A DNA stretch of 35,867 nt from positions 1-35,867 of the forward strand of contig CAMGIP010000009.1 of assembly GCA_946056155.1 (NCBI GenBank), in the 5' to 3' direction. The DNA comes from an uncultured Mediterranea sp. Lineage in GTDB: Bacteria > Bacteroidota > Bacteroidia > Bacteroidales > Bacteroidaceae. Made by a program: the position numbers and the translations under genes. Below, in pieces: positions 17,078-24,137 of this stretch (position 1 is the first letter of the stretch; every line of letters begins with the position of its first letter). Under the pieces are notes generated by a model. The model was not told where the DNA came from and did not search any database. It saw only the letters and a list, made by a program, of their open reading frames with translations.

Positions 17078-18937
17078 ATGAAGCCGTTCGTAGCGGCGGG
17101 AGTCTTCTTCTTGCTGATGCTGCTCTCTCCTTTGGCAGCCAGGGCACAGCTTTGGGTGGAGGCGGAGAGCTTCTCTTGCCGAGGCGGATGGAAACTGGAT
17201 CATCAGGCCTTCACGAAAATCGGGTCGGCCTACCTCAATGCGCATGGTATGGGGGTACCGGTGGAGGATGCCTCTACGGAGGTGGAAGTGAAAGAGCCAG
17301 GGATGTATCATCTCTATGTGAATACCTATAACTGGACGTCGCCCTGGTACGAAGGCAAGGGTCCGGGGGCTTTTCAGGTTTCGGTCAACGGGAAAACACT
17401 TCTTGCCGAATTGGGTACAACGGGTAATGGTTGGGGATGGCAATATGCCGGACGTGTGCGCTTGGAGGCTAAAAACCGATTGGCGCTCCACGATCTGACA
17501 GGATTCAACGGACGGGTGGATGCGCTCTACTTCAGCAAGAGCAGGCGTACGCTACCGCAGGATAGGGAACAACTTCGCATCCTCCGTAACCGGATGATGG
17601 GCATCTCGGAGGTGGAGAAGGTTGAGGGGGCTGATCTGGTGATCGTTGGTGGTGGTGTGGCCGGATGTGCCACGGCACTGACAGCAGCACGATATGGACT
17701 GAAGGTGGTATTGGTGGATAACCTGCCGCGATTGGGGGGAAACAACTACCTCGGGGTCTATATGTCGGGTGTGATGTGCTACAATCTCTATCCGAACCTC
17801 GGCAATGGGGTGAGGGAACTGAGCGGCATCCCTGAACGGTATCATCAGTCGTACCTGATGGAGCGGATTGGCAATGGCAACGGATCGCCTATTGTATCGC
17901 TCTCGGGAGATCAACTGGCCGACCTGCGCGAGTGGCTACTCCGTGAAGCGGGGGTGAAAATCTATCAGAATGTGCATGTCTTTCAGGCAGAGAAGGAGGG
18001 AAACAGGGTCTGCTCTGTTGTGGGGAAGCATCTGATTACCCAGCAGGAGATGGAGTTCTCAGGTTCCTACTTCCTTGACTGCACGGGCGATGGTGAGATT
18101 GGCTATCTCCTTGGTGCGGAGTATCACATCGGTCGGGAAGATCGCGCCTTTGCCAACGAGCCTTCGGCTCCGGAGGTGGCTGACCAGAAGAAAATGGGGG
18201 GCACGCTCGACTGGAATTCGGTGGAGATGGAGGAGGCTTCTCCCTTCTATCGACCCGAAGAGTTGCCTTGGGCCATGCCTTGCAGCGCGGAGTACCACAT
18301 CCCGGTAAAGCAGTTTGAGTGGACCTGGGAAACGGGTTTTGAGATTGACAATGCGTTAGAGCCGGAACTGGTACGCGACAACATGCTGCGGGCTATCTAT
18401 GGCAACTGGGCTTACGTGAAGACTCATTTGCCTGCCTTTGCCAAGAGTAAGTTGCAGCGGGTGGGGCATATCTTGCAGAAACGCGAGTCGAGACGTATCA
18501 TGGGAGAACTGGTGCTCAACGAGAATGATATACGCAACCAGGTGGCCTATCCCGATGCCTCATTCACCACAACCTGGACACTGGACCTCCACTATGCACA
18601 ACCCAAGAATGCTGCTCGTTTCCCTGGATGGGAGTGGCAGTCGTATTGCCACAATAGCGACAAGAGCTCTTGGATTAGACCCTATCACGTGCCCTATCGG
18701 GTACTCTGTGCCAAGGGATTTGATAATCTCTTCATCGGCGGACGCAACATGAGCGTGACGCACATGGCTTTGGGTACGGTGCGTGTGCAGGCTACCTTAG
18801 GCATGGCTGGAGAGGTCATAGGTATGGCAGCGAAACTCTGTCACGACCATCACATCGCTCCACGGGAGGTCTATGAGCACTACCTTCCCCAACTGCAGGA
18901 GATGATGAGGAAGGGCATTCCTGCCAAGAGCAAATAG
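17078..18937 (+). CDS. Exported FAD-dependent oxidoreductase
   Basis: A 619-residue protein. A signal peptide (about 1-24, ending AARAQ) leads to an N-terminal beta-rich module (about 25-150, AESFSCRGGWKLD, then FQVSVNGKTLL and VDALYFSK) resembling the accessory domain of Bacteroidetes proteins loosely called xanthan-lyase-like. A flavin domain of the FAD_oxidored type follows, with GGGVAG near 191-196 in ADLVIVGGGVAGCATAL, then RLGGNNYLGV and a late GFDNLFIGGRNMS. The redox substrate is unknown; in a PUL a glycan or sugar is a reasonable guess. The frame is open to an ATG at 16943, four bases after the GH16 stop; I prefer 17078 because it exposes the signal peptide, but a 45-residue extension is possible. 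Confidence 0.8.
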   Translation: MKPFVAAGVFFLLMLLSPLAARAQLWVEAESFSCRGGWKLDHQAFTKIGSAYLNAHGMGVPVEDASTEVEVKEPGMYHLYVNTYNWTSPWYEGKGPGAFQVSVNGKTLLAELGTTGNGWGWQYAGRVRLEAKNRLALHDLTGFNGRVDALYFSKSRRTLPQDREQLRILRNRMMGISEVEKVEGADLVIVGGGVAGCATALTAARYGLKVVLVDNLPRLGGNNYLGVYMSGVMCYNLYPNLGNGVRELSGIPERYHQSYLMERIGNGNGSPIVSLSGDQLADLREWLLREAGVKIYQNVHVFQAEKEGNRVCSVVGKHLITQQEMEFSGSYFLDCTGDGEIGYLLGAEYHIGREDRAFANEPSAPEVADQKKMGGTLDWNSVEMEEASPFYRPEELPWAMPCSAEYHIPVKQFEWTWETGFEIDNALEPELVRDNMLRAIYGNWAYVKTHLPAFAKSKLQRVGHILQKRESRRIMGELVLNENDIRNQVAYPDASFTTTWTLDLHYAQPKNAARFPGWEWQSYCHNSDKSSWIRPYHVPYRVLCAKGFDNLFIGGRNMSVTHMALGTVRVQATLGMAGEVIGMAAKLCHDHHIAPREVYEHYLPQLQEMMRKGIPAKSK

Positions 18938-18968
18938 AGTTTTTGAATTAAATAGAGCTATTATAACC

Positions 18969-20846
18969 ATGAACGCTACGGTATATGATAACAAGGCCAG
19001 TCAGATAATGCATGAAAAAATCGCTATGGGCAGCAAAACAGATGACATCAGGGCTGTAATCGGCAGCACTTTGAACAACTACGCTCTGAGCAGCAAAACT
19101 TTGAACCACAGAGTTTTGAATCGCAAGAGTTTTAATAACTGCACTTTGAACAACGAATCCTTGAACAGCTGCGCTTTGAACAACAGACCCGTGAATCACA
19201 GCGAATTGAACGACAGCACCTTGCATAACAGGGACTTGAACAAAGAAGTTTTGAATGGCGGGGACTTTAACGGCATCGATTTGCACAGAAGCATGATAAG
19301 TTGCAGGGCTTTAGAGAGTAAAAACTTGGTCGGCAACGCCTTGTATGACAAGGCATTGGGTGCCATGCGTAGGCTGCGGATGGGCTGGATGGCTGTGGTA
19401 CTTCTCTTTTTGGGAGTAAGCTACGGATGTGCTGGCCGCGGAGGGGAGAGTCTGACCTTTGCCATTGAGGGCAACCGGGAAATTGACCTGGTAGCCGACT
19501 CAACCTCTCTCTTACGGAATCCCTGCATGGGATGGGGATTGTATGATGATGCAGACGATGAGGTGGCCAATGCAGAACGCTATTGGAGGGCCCAGGACAG
19601 CATCGGAGCCACGCAGTATGCGTCATTCTTCTATGTGCGCTGGAGATGGTCGGATATGGAGCCTGAGGAGGGGCACTATGCATGGCAGCAGGATGAAAAC
19701 TATAAGCGGCTCGTTCAGGGGGCATTGGATAGGGGACTGAAGTTGGCTTTCCGCGTCTATATCCATGGTCAGGACAACCTCCGTCCGGGCACTCCGGCTT
19801 TCGTCAGGGAGGCGGGAGCAAAGGGATGCGTGGTGGGTGGACATTGGACTCCCTTTATCGATGACCCTGTTTTCCGCGAGAAGCTCACCCGCTTTGTCAA
19901 GGCATTTGCCCGTGAGTATGACAATCCTTCGATAGTCGATTTTGTGGATGGGCTCGGTGCCGGTTGGTGGGGTGAGTGTCATCACCTCAACTTGAAGGAT
20001 CCTACCCGGGTGGAAGAGACGCTGGAGTGGTTTACCGACCTCTACGGACGCAACTTCCGTCGAGTGCCATTGGTTATGCCGGTCTGCAGTCAATTTGGGT
20101 TTGACTCTGAGATGCGGATTGCCCAAGGCACCAATGGCTATGGGTTTCGTCGAGATGGATTGGGAAGCCATTGGTTTCTTCCCGAGGAGAAGGAGTGTGT
20201 GAAGTCACTTTTCCCGCAAGTATTGCTCATCGGCGAGCAATGCTACTGGAAAGGGGACGAGTCCGACCGAATCTATTTCACGGACAGACAGTACCATTTC
20301 GAGCATTGGAGGCAGGTCTTGGAGGCTACCTATCGGGATGCTATTGAGTACCATTTCAATACACTTGACCTGAGGGAACCGTTGGAGGCGGGACGCTGGC
20401 TGCGGTTGGCTCCCGATTTGGTAGAGGCTTTTGTCCGTCAGGGCGGCTATCGACTGCTGCCGAGGGTCATCTCGTTACCCAAAAAGGTGCGGTCGGGCGA
20501 GCGCTTATGTATTGGCCATCGCTGGGAGAATCTGGCGACGGGCGTGTTGCCCAACAGTAACGAACGGTGGAATTTCAAGTATAAGGTGGCCTTCGCTCTG
20601 ATTGATGAGAGGGACAATATCTGCCAAACCTTTGTGGATAGGCAGTCGGATCCAGGGCGTTTCATCCAGGGCACTCCCGTGGATTATCTGTTCAACCTCC
20701 ATGTTAATGGGGTGCATCGAGGAAGGTACCGTTGGGCAGTGGCCATTGTGGATAGCTCGGACAACGATACTCCTGCTATCCGGCTGGCTGTCAAGGAGAA
20801 GACCATTAAAGGGTGGATTCCACTGAGTGAAGTCATCATTGAATGA
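18969..20846 (+). CDS. DUF4832-type putative glycosidase lipoprotein with repetitive N-terminal extension
   Basis: The 625-codon frame has two parts. From residue 133 (ATG at 19365) it is a conventional exported lipoprotein: signal MRRLRMGWMAVVLLFLGV ending at Cys154, a TIM-barrel-like region (NPCMGWGLY, YVRWRWSDMEPEEG, GLKLAFRVYIHG, IVDFVDGLGAGWWGE), and a C-terminal beta domain of the DUF4832 kind (VRSGERLCIGHRWENLA onward). Such proteins resemble GH5/GH42-like hydrolases, but no activity is established to my knowledge. Residues 30-132 are a 15-base periodic repeat. The ATG at 18969 lies 31 bases after the previous stop behind an A/T-rich initiation region, whereas 19365 sits in G/C-rich repeat DNA; yet only 19365 gives an N-terminal signal peptide. 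The true start is therefore unresolved. Confidence 0.75.
   Translation: MNATVYDNKASQIMHEKIAMGSKTDDIRAVIGSTLNNYALSSKTLNHRVLNRKSFNNCTLNNESLNSCALNNRPVNHSELNDSTLHNRDLNKEVLNGGDFNGIDLHRSMISCRALESKNLVGNALYDKALGAMRRLRMGWMAVVLLFLGVSYGCAGRGGESLTFAIEGNREIDLVADSTSLLRNPCMGWGLYDDADDEVANAERYWRAQDSIGATQYASFFYVRWRWSDMEPEEGHYAWQQDENYKRLVQGALDRGLKLAFRVYIHGQDNLRPGTPAFVREAGAKGCVVGGHWTPFIDDPVFREKLTRFVKAFAREYDNPSIVDFVDGLGAGWWGECHHLNLKDPTRVEETLEWFTDLYGRNFRRVPLVMPVCSQFGFDSEMRIAQGTNGYGFRRDGLGSHWFLPEEKECVKSLFPQVLLIGEQCYWKGDESDRIYFTDRQYHFEHWRQVLEATYRDAIEYHFNTLDLREPLEAGRWLRLAPDLVEAFVRQGGYRLLPRVISLPKKVRSGERLCIGHRWENLATGVLPNSNERWNFKYKVAFALIDERDNICQTFVDRQSDPGRFIQGTPVDYLFNLHVNGVHRGRYRWAVAIVDSSDNDTPAIRLAVKEKTIKGWIPLSEVIIE
19056..19364 (+). 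repeat. 15-bp periodic tandem repeat, about 20 units, in frame
   Basis: Every fifth codon from residue 35 to 130 of the frame encodes Leu, Phe, Val or Ile (20 consecutive units; Leu in 16), usually as TTG, and the next codon is usually Asn (AAC/AAT). The unit is roughly x-(T/S/A)-L-N-x. It differs from classic pentapeptide repeats because the position two before Leu is often Lys, Arg, Tyr or Glu rather than a small residue. The opposite strand is also open here with a V-V-Q-x-x period. The array runs right up to the ATG at 19365. Confidence 0.88.
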
Positions 20847-20950
20847 CTCTCACGTCAAGTGCTCGGATGCTTCAAGGGGTGGGGATGGCTCTTCCGCCAG
20901 ACAAGAATGGAAATGTATAACTTTATTAATATTTAAATCTAAAAAGAGTG

Positions 20951-22690
20951 ATGAAAAAGATTTTCTTACTGTTATGGGTTGTTGCTTCGGTCATGACCGG
21001 ATGTAATAACGATGATATTGACGAGTTGCGCGACAAGACAAACCAACTCGAAGAGCGGGTAAAGGCATTGGAGGATATGCAGAAGACGCTGTGGGACAAT
21101 ATCCAGGCTTTACAGGCCATCATCAACGATGCCTCGTTTGACTATGTTACGGGAGTGACGGCATTGGCCGACGGATCGGGTTATCAGCTCACCTTCAAGC
21201 GGAGCAGTCCCATTGTCATCAAGCATGGTAAACAGGGTGAGCAGGGCAATGTGCCCAACATCGGTGCTAAGCAGGATACCGATGGAGAGTATTACTGGAC
21301 GCTCGATGGGGAGTTTCTCTTGGCAGAGGATGGCAGCAAACTGCTGGTTCGAGGCGAAAAAGGGGAGACGGGACCGATGGGGCCTGCCGGCGTGACACTG
21401 CCCGATGGATCTACAAACTACATGCCGATGGTCCGCATCAATCCTGATACGCTCATCTGGGAAATCTCCGTGGATGGAGGGGCCAACTGGAACTCTACCG
21501 GAGTCAGTGCCAGCGGTGGAGGTGATTCTATCTTCGCTGCCGATGGAGTAGATACCTCTGATCCAGACAAGGTGGTGCTCACGCTGAGAGACGGCACACA
21601 AATCTCCCTGCCTCGCTATAAGGCCATCAAGATTGGCACCGACGAGGAGGGTGGTATTTTCAAGGTATATGAGGCTGAGACGGTCATACCTCTCTCGCTG
21701 CCGGCTGATTTGAAGGCTGAAGAGTGTGTAGCTATCATGGCCCAGATTATCAGTGAACAAGGTACGACGACCACTATTGCCACTCGGGCGGCCACTGCCC
21801 CTTGGAAGGTGGAGGTGACCATGCCTTCGTTCGATGCGGAGGGAGTATATCAAGGCAATGCTGCCGTTAAGGTAACCGCTCCCGAAGGGGTGGATGCCGG
21901 TGAGAGTGCACTGCTGCGTGTGACGATGGTGGATAATGAAGGGGGTGAGACGGTAACGTCGCGCGTGCTGCAGTTTGACGTCAAGGCAGTTGAACCGGAG
22001 GGCGAACCGGTGGAAGCTGGCTATTTCTACTATCTGGATGGTACCTATTCACAGGAGTTGGATGACTCAAAGGTGTGCATCGGCATTGTCTTCTATGTGG
22101 GCAATGTGGCTGCGGATGATGAGGTGCTGAGAAATAAGATTGGAGCTACGGACAAGGGATATCATGGTTTGGTGGTGGCTGTCAACGAGTTGGATCCTAC
22201 CATCTGGATGAAGCCGTATGCCGAAACGGGAGTCAGCAATAATCTCAATCTCCTGAACGGCTATTCCAACACGCAGACCATGAAGGCTTGGAATGAGAAT
22301 GATGCGAATATCGACAACCAAATCAATATCGTCTTTGGCATTAACAGTTACATCAACGACAATCCGGTACCGGAGGGATGCAGCGGTTGGTATCTCCCCT
22401 CGCTGAAGGAGCTCGTAACACTCTGTTCGGGATATCCAGAGGGTGAACTGAAGAATGATTGGAAGGCGCGCGGTACTTCTGTACGCGATCTTGTCCAATC
22501 TAAGTTGGAACTCTTGGGCGACAAGGCACAAAAGCTGACCGTGGCTGGTGGTACCCGTTTCTACTGGTCTTCTACTGTAGTTGGCACTGCCAGCCATATG
22601 GCGGTTGGCTTCGATGGTGGTGTACCGCGTGATTTGACCTCCAACGATGGTACTAATCCACGCGGTGCCCGCCTGATTCTAGCCTTCTAA
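20951..22690 (+). CDS. DUF4988 surface lipoprotein with Lcl/fibrobacter-type C-terminal domain
   Basis: A 579-residue lipoprotein. The signal ends ASVMTGC with Cys18, followed by NNDDIDE, an acidic run fitting surface export. Residues about 23-55 form a short coiled coil (LRDKTNQLEERVKALEDMQKTL), then comes the DUF4988 region with a brief collagen-like stretch (GEKGETGPMGPAG). Middle beta domains (about 215-345) look Ig-like. The C-terminus has the DUF1566/Lcl pattern: GWYLPSLKEL, RFYWSST and a final GARLILAF, a C-type-lectin-like fold seen in Bacteroidetes adhesins. It most likely binds the PUL glycan at the surface; no catalytic motif is visible. ATG 20951 follows GTG 20948 and is preferred. 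It is the last PUL gene. Confidence 0.83.
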   Translation: MKKIFLLLWVVASVMTGCNNDDIDELRDKTNQLEERVKALEDMQKTLWDNIQALQAIINDASFDYVTGVTALADGSGYQLTFKRSSPIVIKHGKQGEQGNVPNIGAKQDTDGEYYWTLDGEFLLAEDGSKLLVRGEKGETGPMGPAGVTLPDGSTNYMPMVRINPDTLIWEISVDGGANWNSTGVSASGGGDSIFAADGVDTSDPDKVVLTLRDGTQISLPRYKAIKIGTDEEGGIFKVYEAETVIPLSLPADLKAEECVAIMAQIISEQGTTTTIATRAATAPWKVEVTMPSFDAEGVYQGNAAVKVTAPEGVDAGESALLRVTMVDNEGGETVTSRVLQFDVKAVEPEGEPVEAGYFYYLDGTYSQELDDSKVCIGIVFYVGNVAADDEVLRNKIGATDKGYHGLVVAVNELDPTIWMKPYAETGVSNNLNLLNGYSNTQTMKAWNENDANIDNQINIVFGINSYINDNPVPEGCSGWYLPSLKELVTLCSGYPEGELKNDWKARGTSVRDLVQSKLELLGDKAQKLTVAGGTRFYWSSTVVGTASHMAVGFDGGVPRDLTSNDGTNPRGARLILAF

Positions 22691-22748
22691 ATATCGTCTG
22701 TCTGAGGATATAGAGCTGGCTGAAGAAAACAGCAGATATAATTAACCT

Positions 22749-22821
22749 GCCGATAAGATTAATAATCTTAAGGCTGAAAGATTAATAACCTTATGGCTGA
22801 AAGATTAATAATCTTATCGGC
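22749..22821. repeat. Three-unit 23-bp palindromic repeat downstream of the PUL
   Basis: Three copies of AAGATTAATAAYCTTA start at 22755, 22778 and 22801, exactly 23 bases apart. The end bases GCCGATAAGATTA (22749-22761) and TAATCTTATCGGC (22809-22821) are perfect inverted repeats, and each unit is itself nearly palindromic. The whole can fold as one long stem or as three small ones. It may end or protect the PUL transcript. The rest of 22691-23071 holds only the metallopeptidase promoter. Confidence 0.85.
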
Positions 22822-23023
22822 AATGAAGAAAACAGGCTTTGAAAAGGGAGCATTTTGTGTTGCCTCTCAAGGGGATATTTGGTCTGAGATATCATTATCA
22901 AACTCGCCTAAGATACAAATCCCGTCACGGATCGTATATCGGTTGGTGGTGGGATTTGCTGTTAATTATCTCTAATTACCTGCAGACGCAACGGAAAACC
23001 AGAGGTTGTTGGCAAACAATTTG

Positions 23024-23031
23024 TATATTTG
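23024..23031 (+). promoter_or_regulatory. -7 promoter element for the zinc metallopeptidase
   Basis: TATATTTG matches TAnnTTTG, 40 bases before the metallopeptidase ATG. It supports starting this gene at 23072, since a start at 23006 would lie upstream of the promoter. Confidence 0.6.
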
Positions 23032-23071
23032 TGGTGATAGATATTTACGTAACACTAAAATTGAAACAGGT

Positions 23072-23755
23072 ATGATAGGTATTCAATGGATTATCTTTAT
23101 CGGTGTGGCCGTGATGAGCTGGCTGGTTCAGCTCAACCTCAACAGAAAGTTCAAGAAGTATTCCCAGGTGCCGATGACCAACGGCATGACCGGAGCTGAT
23201 GTGGCACTGAAGATGCTGCACGACAACGGTATCTATGATGTAAAGGTGACTCATGTGGCTGGTCAGCTGACTGACCACTACAATCCGATGAACAAGACGG
23301 TGAACCTGAGTGATGGAGTATATATGAGCAACAGCATCATGGCGGCTGCTGTGGCAGCTCACGAATGTGGACACGCTGTTCAGCACGCTCGGGCCTACGC
23401 TCCGCTCACCTTGCGTAGCAAGTTGGTGCCGGTAGTGCAGTTCTCTTCAAGCATTGTATCTTGGGTATTGCTGGCTGGTGTGTTGCTTTTGGAGAGCTTC
23501 CCTCAACTGTTGCTGGCTGGTATCCTGCTTTTTGCCACGACAACAGTCTTCAGCTTTGTCACCCTGCCGGTGGAGATTGATGCCAGCCGCAGAGCACTGG
23601 CTTGGCTGAGCAGTTCGGGACTGACCAACTCTTACAACCACGGCAAGGCAGAAGACGCCCTCCGCTCGGCTGCATACACCTATGTGGTAGCTGCTTTAGG
23701 TTCGTTGGCTACGTTGCTCTATTATGTGATGATCTTCCTCAATCGCAGAGACTGA
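23072..23755 (+). CDS. Membrane zinc metallopeptidase, YugP family
   Basis: A 227-residue integral membrane protein of the neutral zinc metallopeptidase 2 family (YugP-like). It has an N-terminal membrane segment (IQWIIFIGVAVMSWLVQL), the zinc-binding HECGH at residues 97-101 in AAAVAAHECGHAVQHA, and two or three further hydrophobic segments around residues 125-165 and 205-222. FVTLPVEIDASRRAL, conserved in the family, follows the second hydrophobic pair. Function is not well defined; membrane protein quality control is a common guess. It is transcribed alone and ends before the terminator at 23978. Confidence 0.93.
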   Translation: MIGIQWIIFIGVAVMSWLVQLNLNRKFKKYSQVPMTNGMTGADVALKMLHDNGIYDVKVTHVAGQLTDHYNPMNKTVNLSDGVYMSNSIMAAAVAAHECGHAVQHARAYAPLTLRSKLVPVVQFSSSIVSWVLLAGVLLLESFPQLLLAGILLFATTTVFSFVTLPVEIDASRRALAWLSSSGLTNSYNHGKAEDALRSAAYTYVVAALGSLATLLYYVMIFLNRRD

Positions 23756-23789
23756 GCCTCTGCCTCGGCGAGGCAGCAAGGAAGGGTGA

Positions 23790-23933
23790 CTACTGCACGC
23801 TGGGCAGCCAAAATTCATGTGTGTTGCTGACCAAGGATGAAACCATGTAGCAGATGAAAAGAATGGCGATGATGACCATGATGATGCCTATCAAGGCATT
23901 CTGATGTTCCTTTTTGGATTGCAGGGATACCAT
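23790..23933 (-). CDS. Small single-pass membrane protein
   Basis: A 47-residue protein starting MVSLQSKKEHQNAL, with one transmembrane helix (about residues 14-36, IGIIMVIIAILFICYMVSSLV) and a short polar tail. I do not recognise the family. Three things argue that it is real: AAGGAGGT lies four bases before the ATG, unusually strong for Bacteroidetes; a -7 box sits 32 bases upstream; and the composition is a clean basic-then-hydrophobic layout. It is convergent with the metallopeptidase gene. Confidence 0.65.
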   Translation of the reverse strand: MVSLQSKKEHQNALIGIIMVIIAILFICYMVSSLVSNTHEFWLPSVQ

Positions 23934-23964
23934 ACTGACCTCCTTCTTTAATTTAGCTTGCACA

Positions 23965-23972
23965 CAAATATA
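23965..23972 (-). promoter_or_regulatory. -7 promoter element for the small membrane protein
   Basis: The minus strand reads TATATTTG, matching TAnnTTTG, giving a leader of about 25 bases before the ATG at 23933. It abuts the hairpin at 23978-24003. Confidence 0.6.
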
Positions 23973-23977
23973 CAAAT

Positions 23978-24013
23978 AAAGGAGCACCCGAAGGTGCTCC
24001 TTTATGTTTTTTT
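23978..24013 (+). terminator. Rho-independent terminator, possibly bidirectional
   Basis: AAAGGAGCACC pairs with GGTGCTCCTTT across a CGAA tetraloop and is followed by ATG then seven T. It ends the plus-strand metallopeptidase transcript; on the minus strand it would follow hisS with a weaker U-tract. Confidence 0.85.
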
Positions 24014-24050
24014 AGAGTTTTATGACCTTAGAGAACGAAGTCGCTCTCAA

Positions 24051-24082
24051 TACCTTACTACCTTAACACCTTAACTCCTTAA
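24051..24082 (-). repeat. 32-bp intergenic repeat, copy 2 (4 x 8 bp)
   Basis: Minus strand units are TTAAGGAG, TTAAGGTG, TTAAGGTA, GTAAGGTA. It lies 55 bases past the hisS stop. It shares a 20-base identical core, TAAGGAGTTAAGGTGTTAAG, with the copy at 29967. Confidence 0.88.
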
Positions 24083-24137
24083 TTCTTTAAGGTATTGGTA
24101 TTTCCCGCCAACTCGTCAACTGAATGAAGGCGTGATC

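Noticed and set aside
18948..19286. Minus-strand 112-codon frame with V-V-Q-x-x periodicity
   Set aside because: It is the exact reverse complement of the 15-base array (TTG AAC AAC reads GTT GTT CAA), so its openness follows from the repeat.
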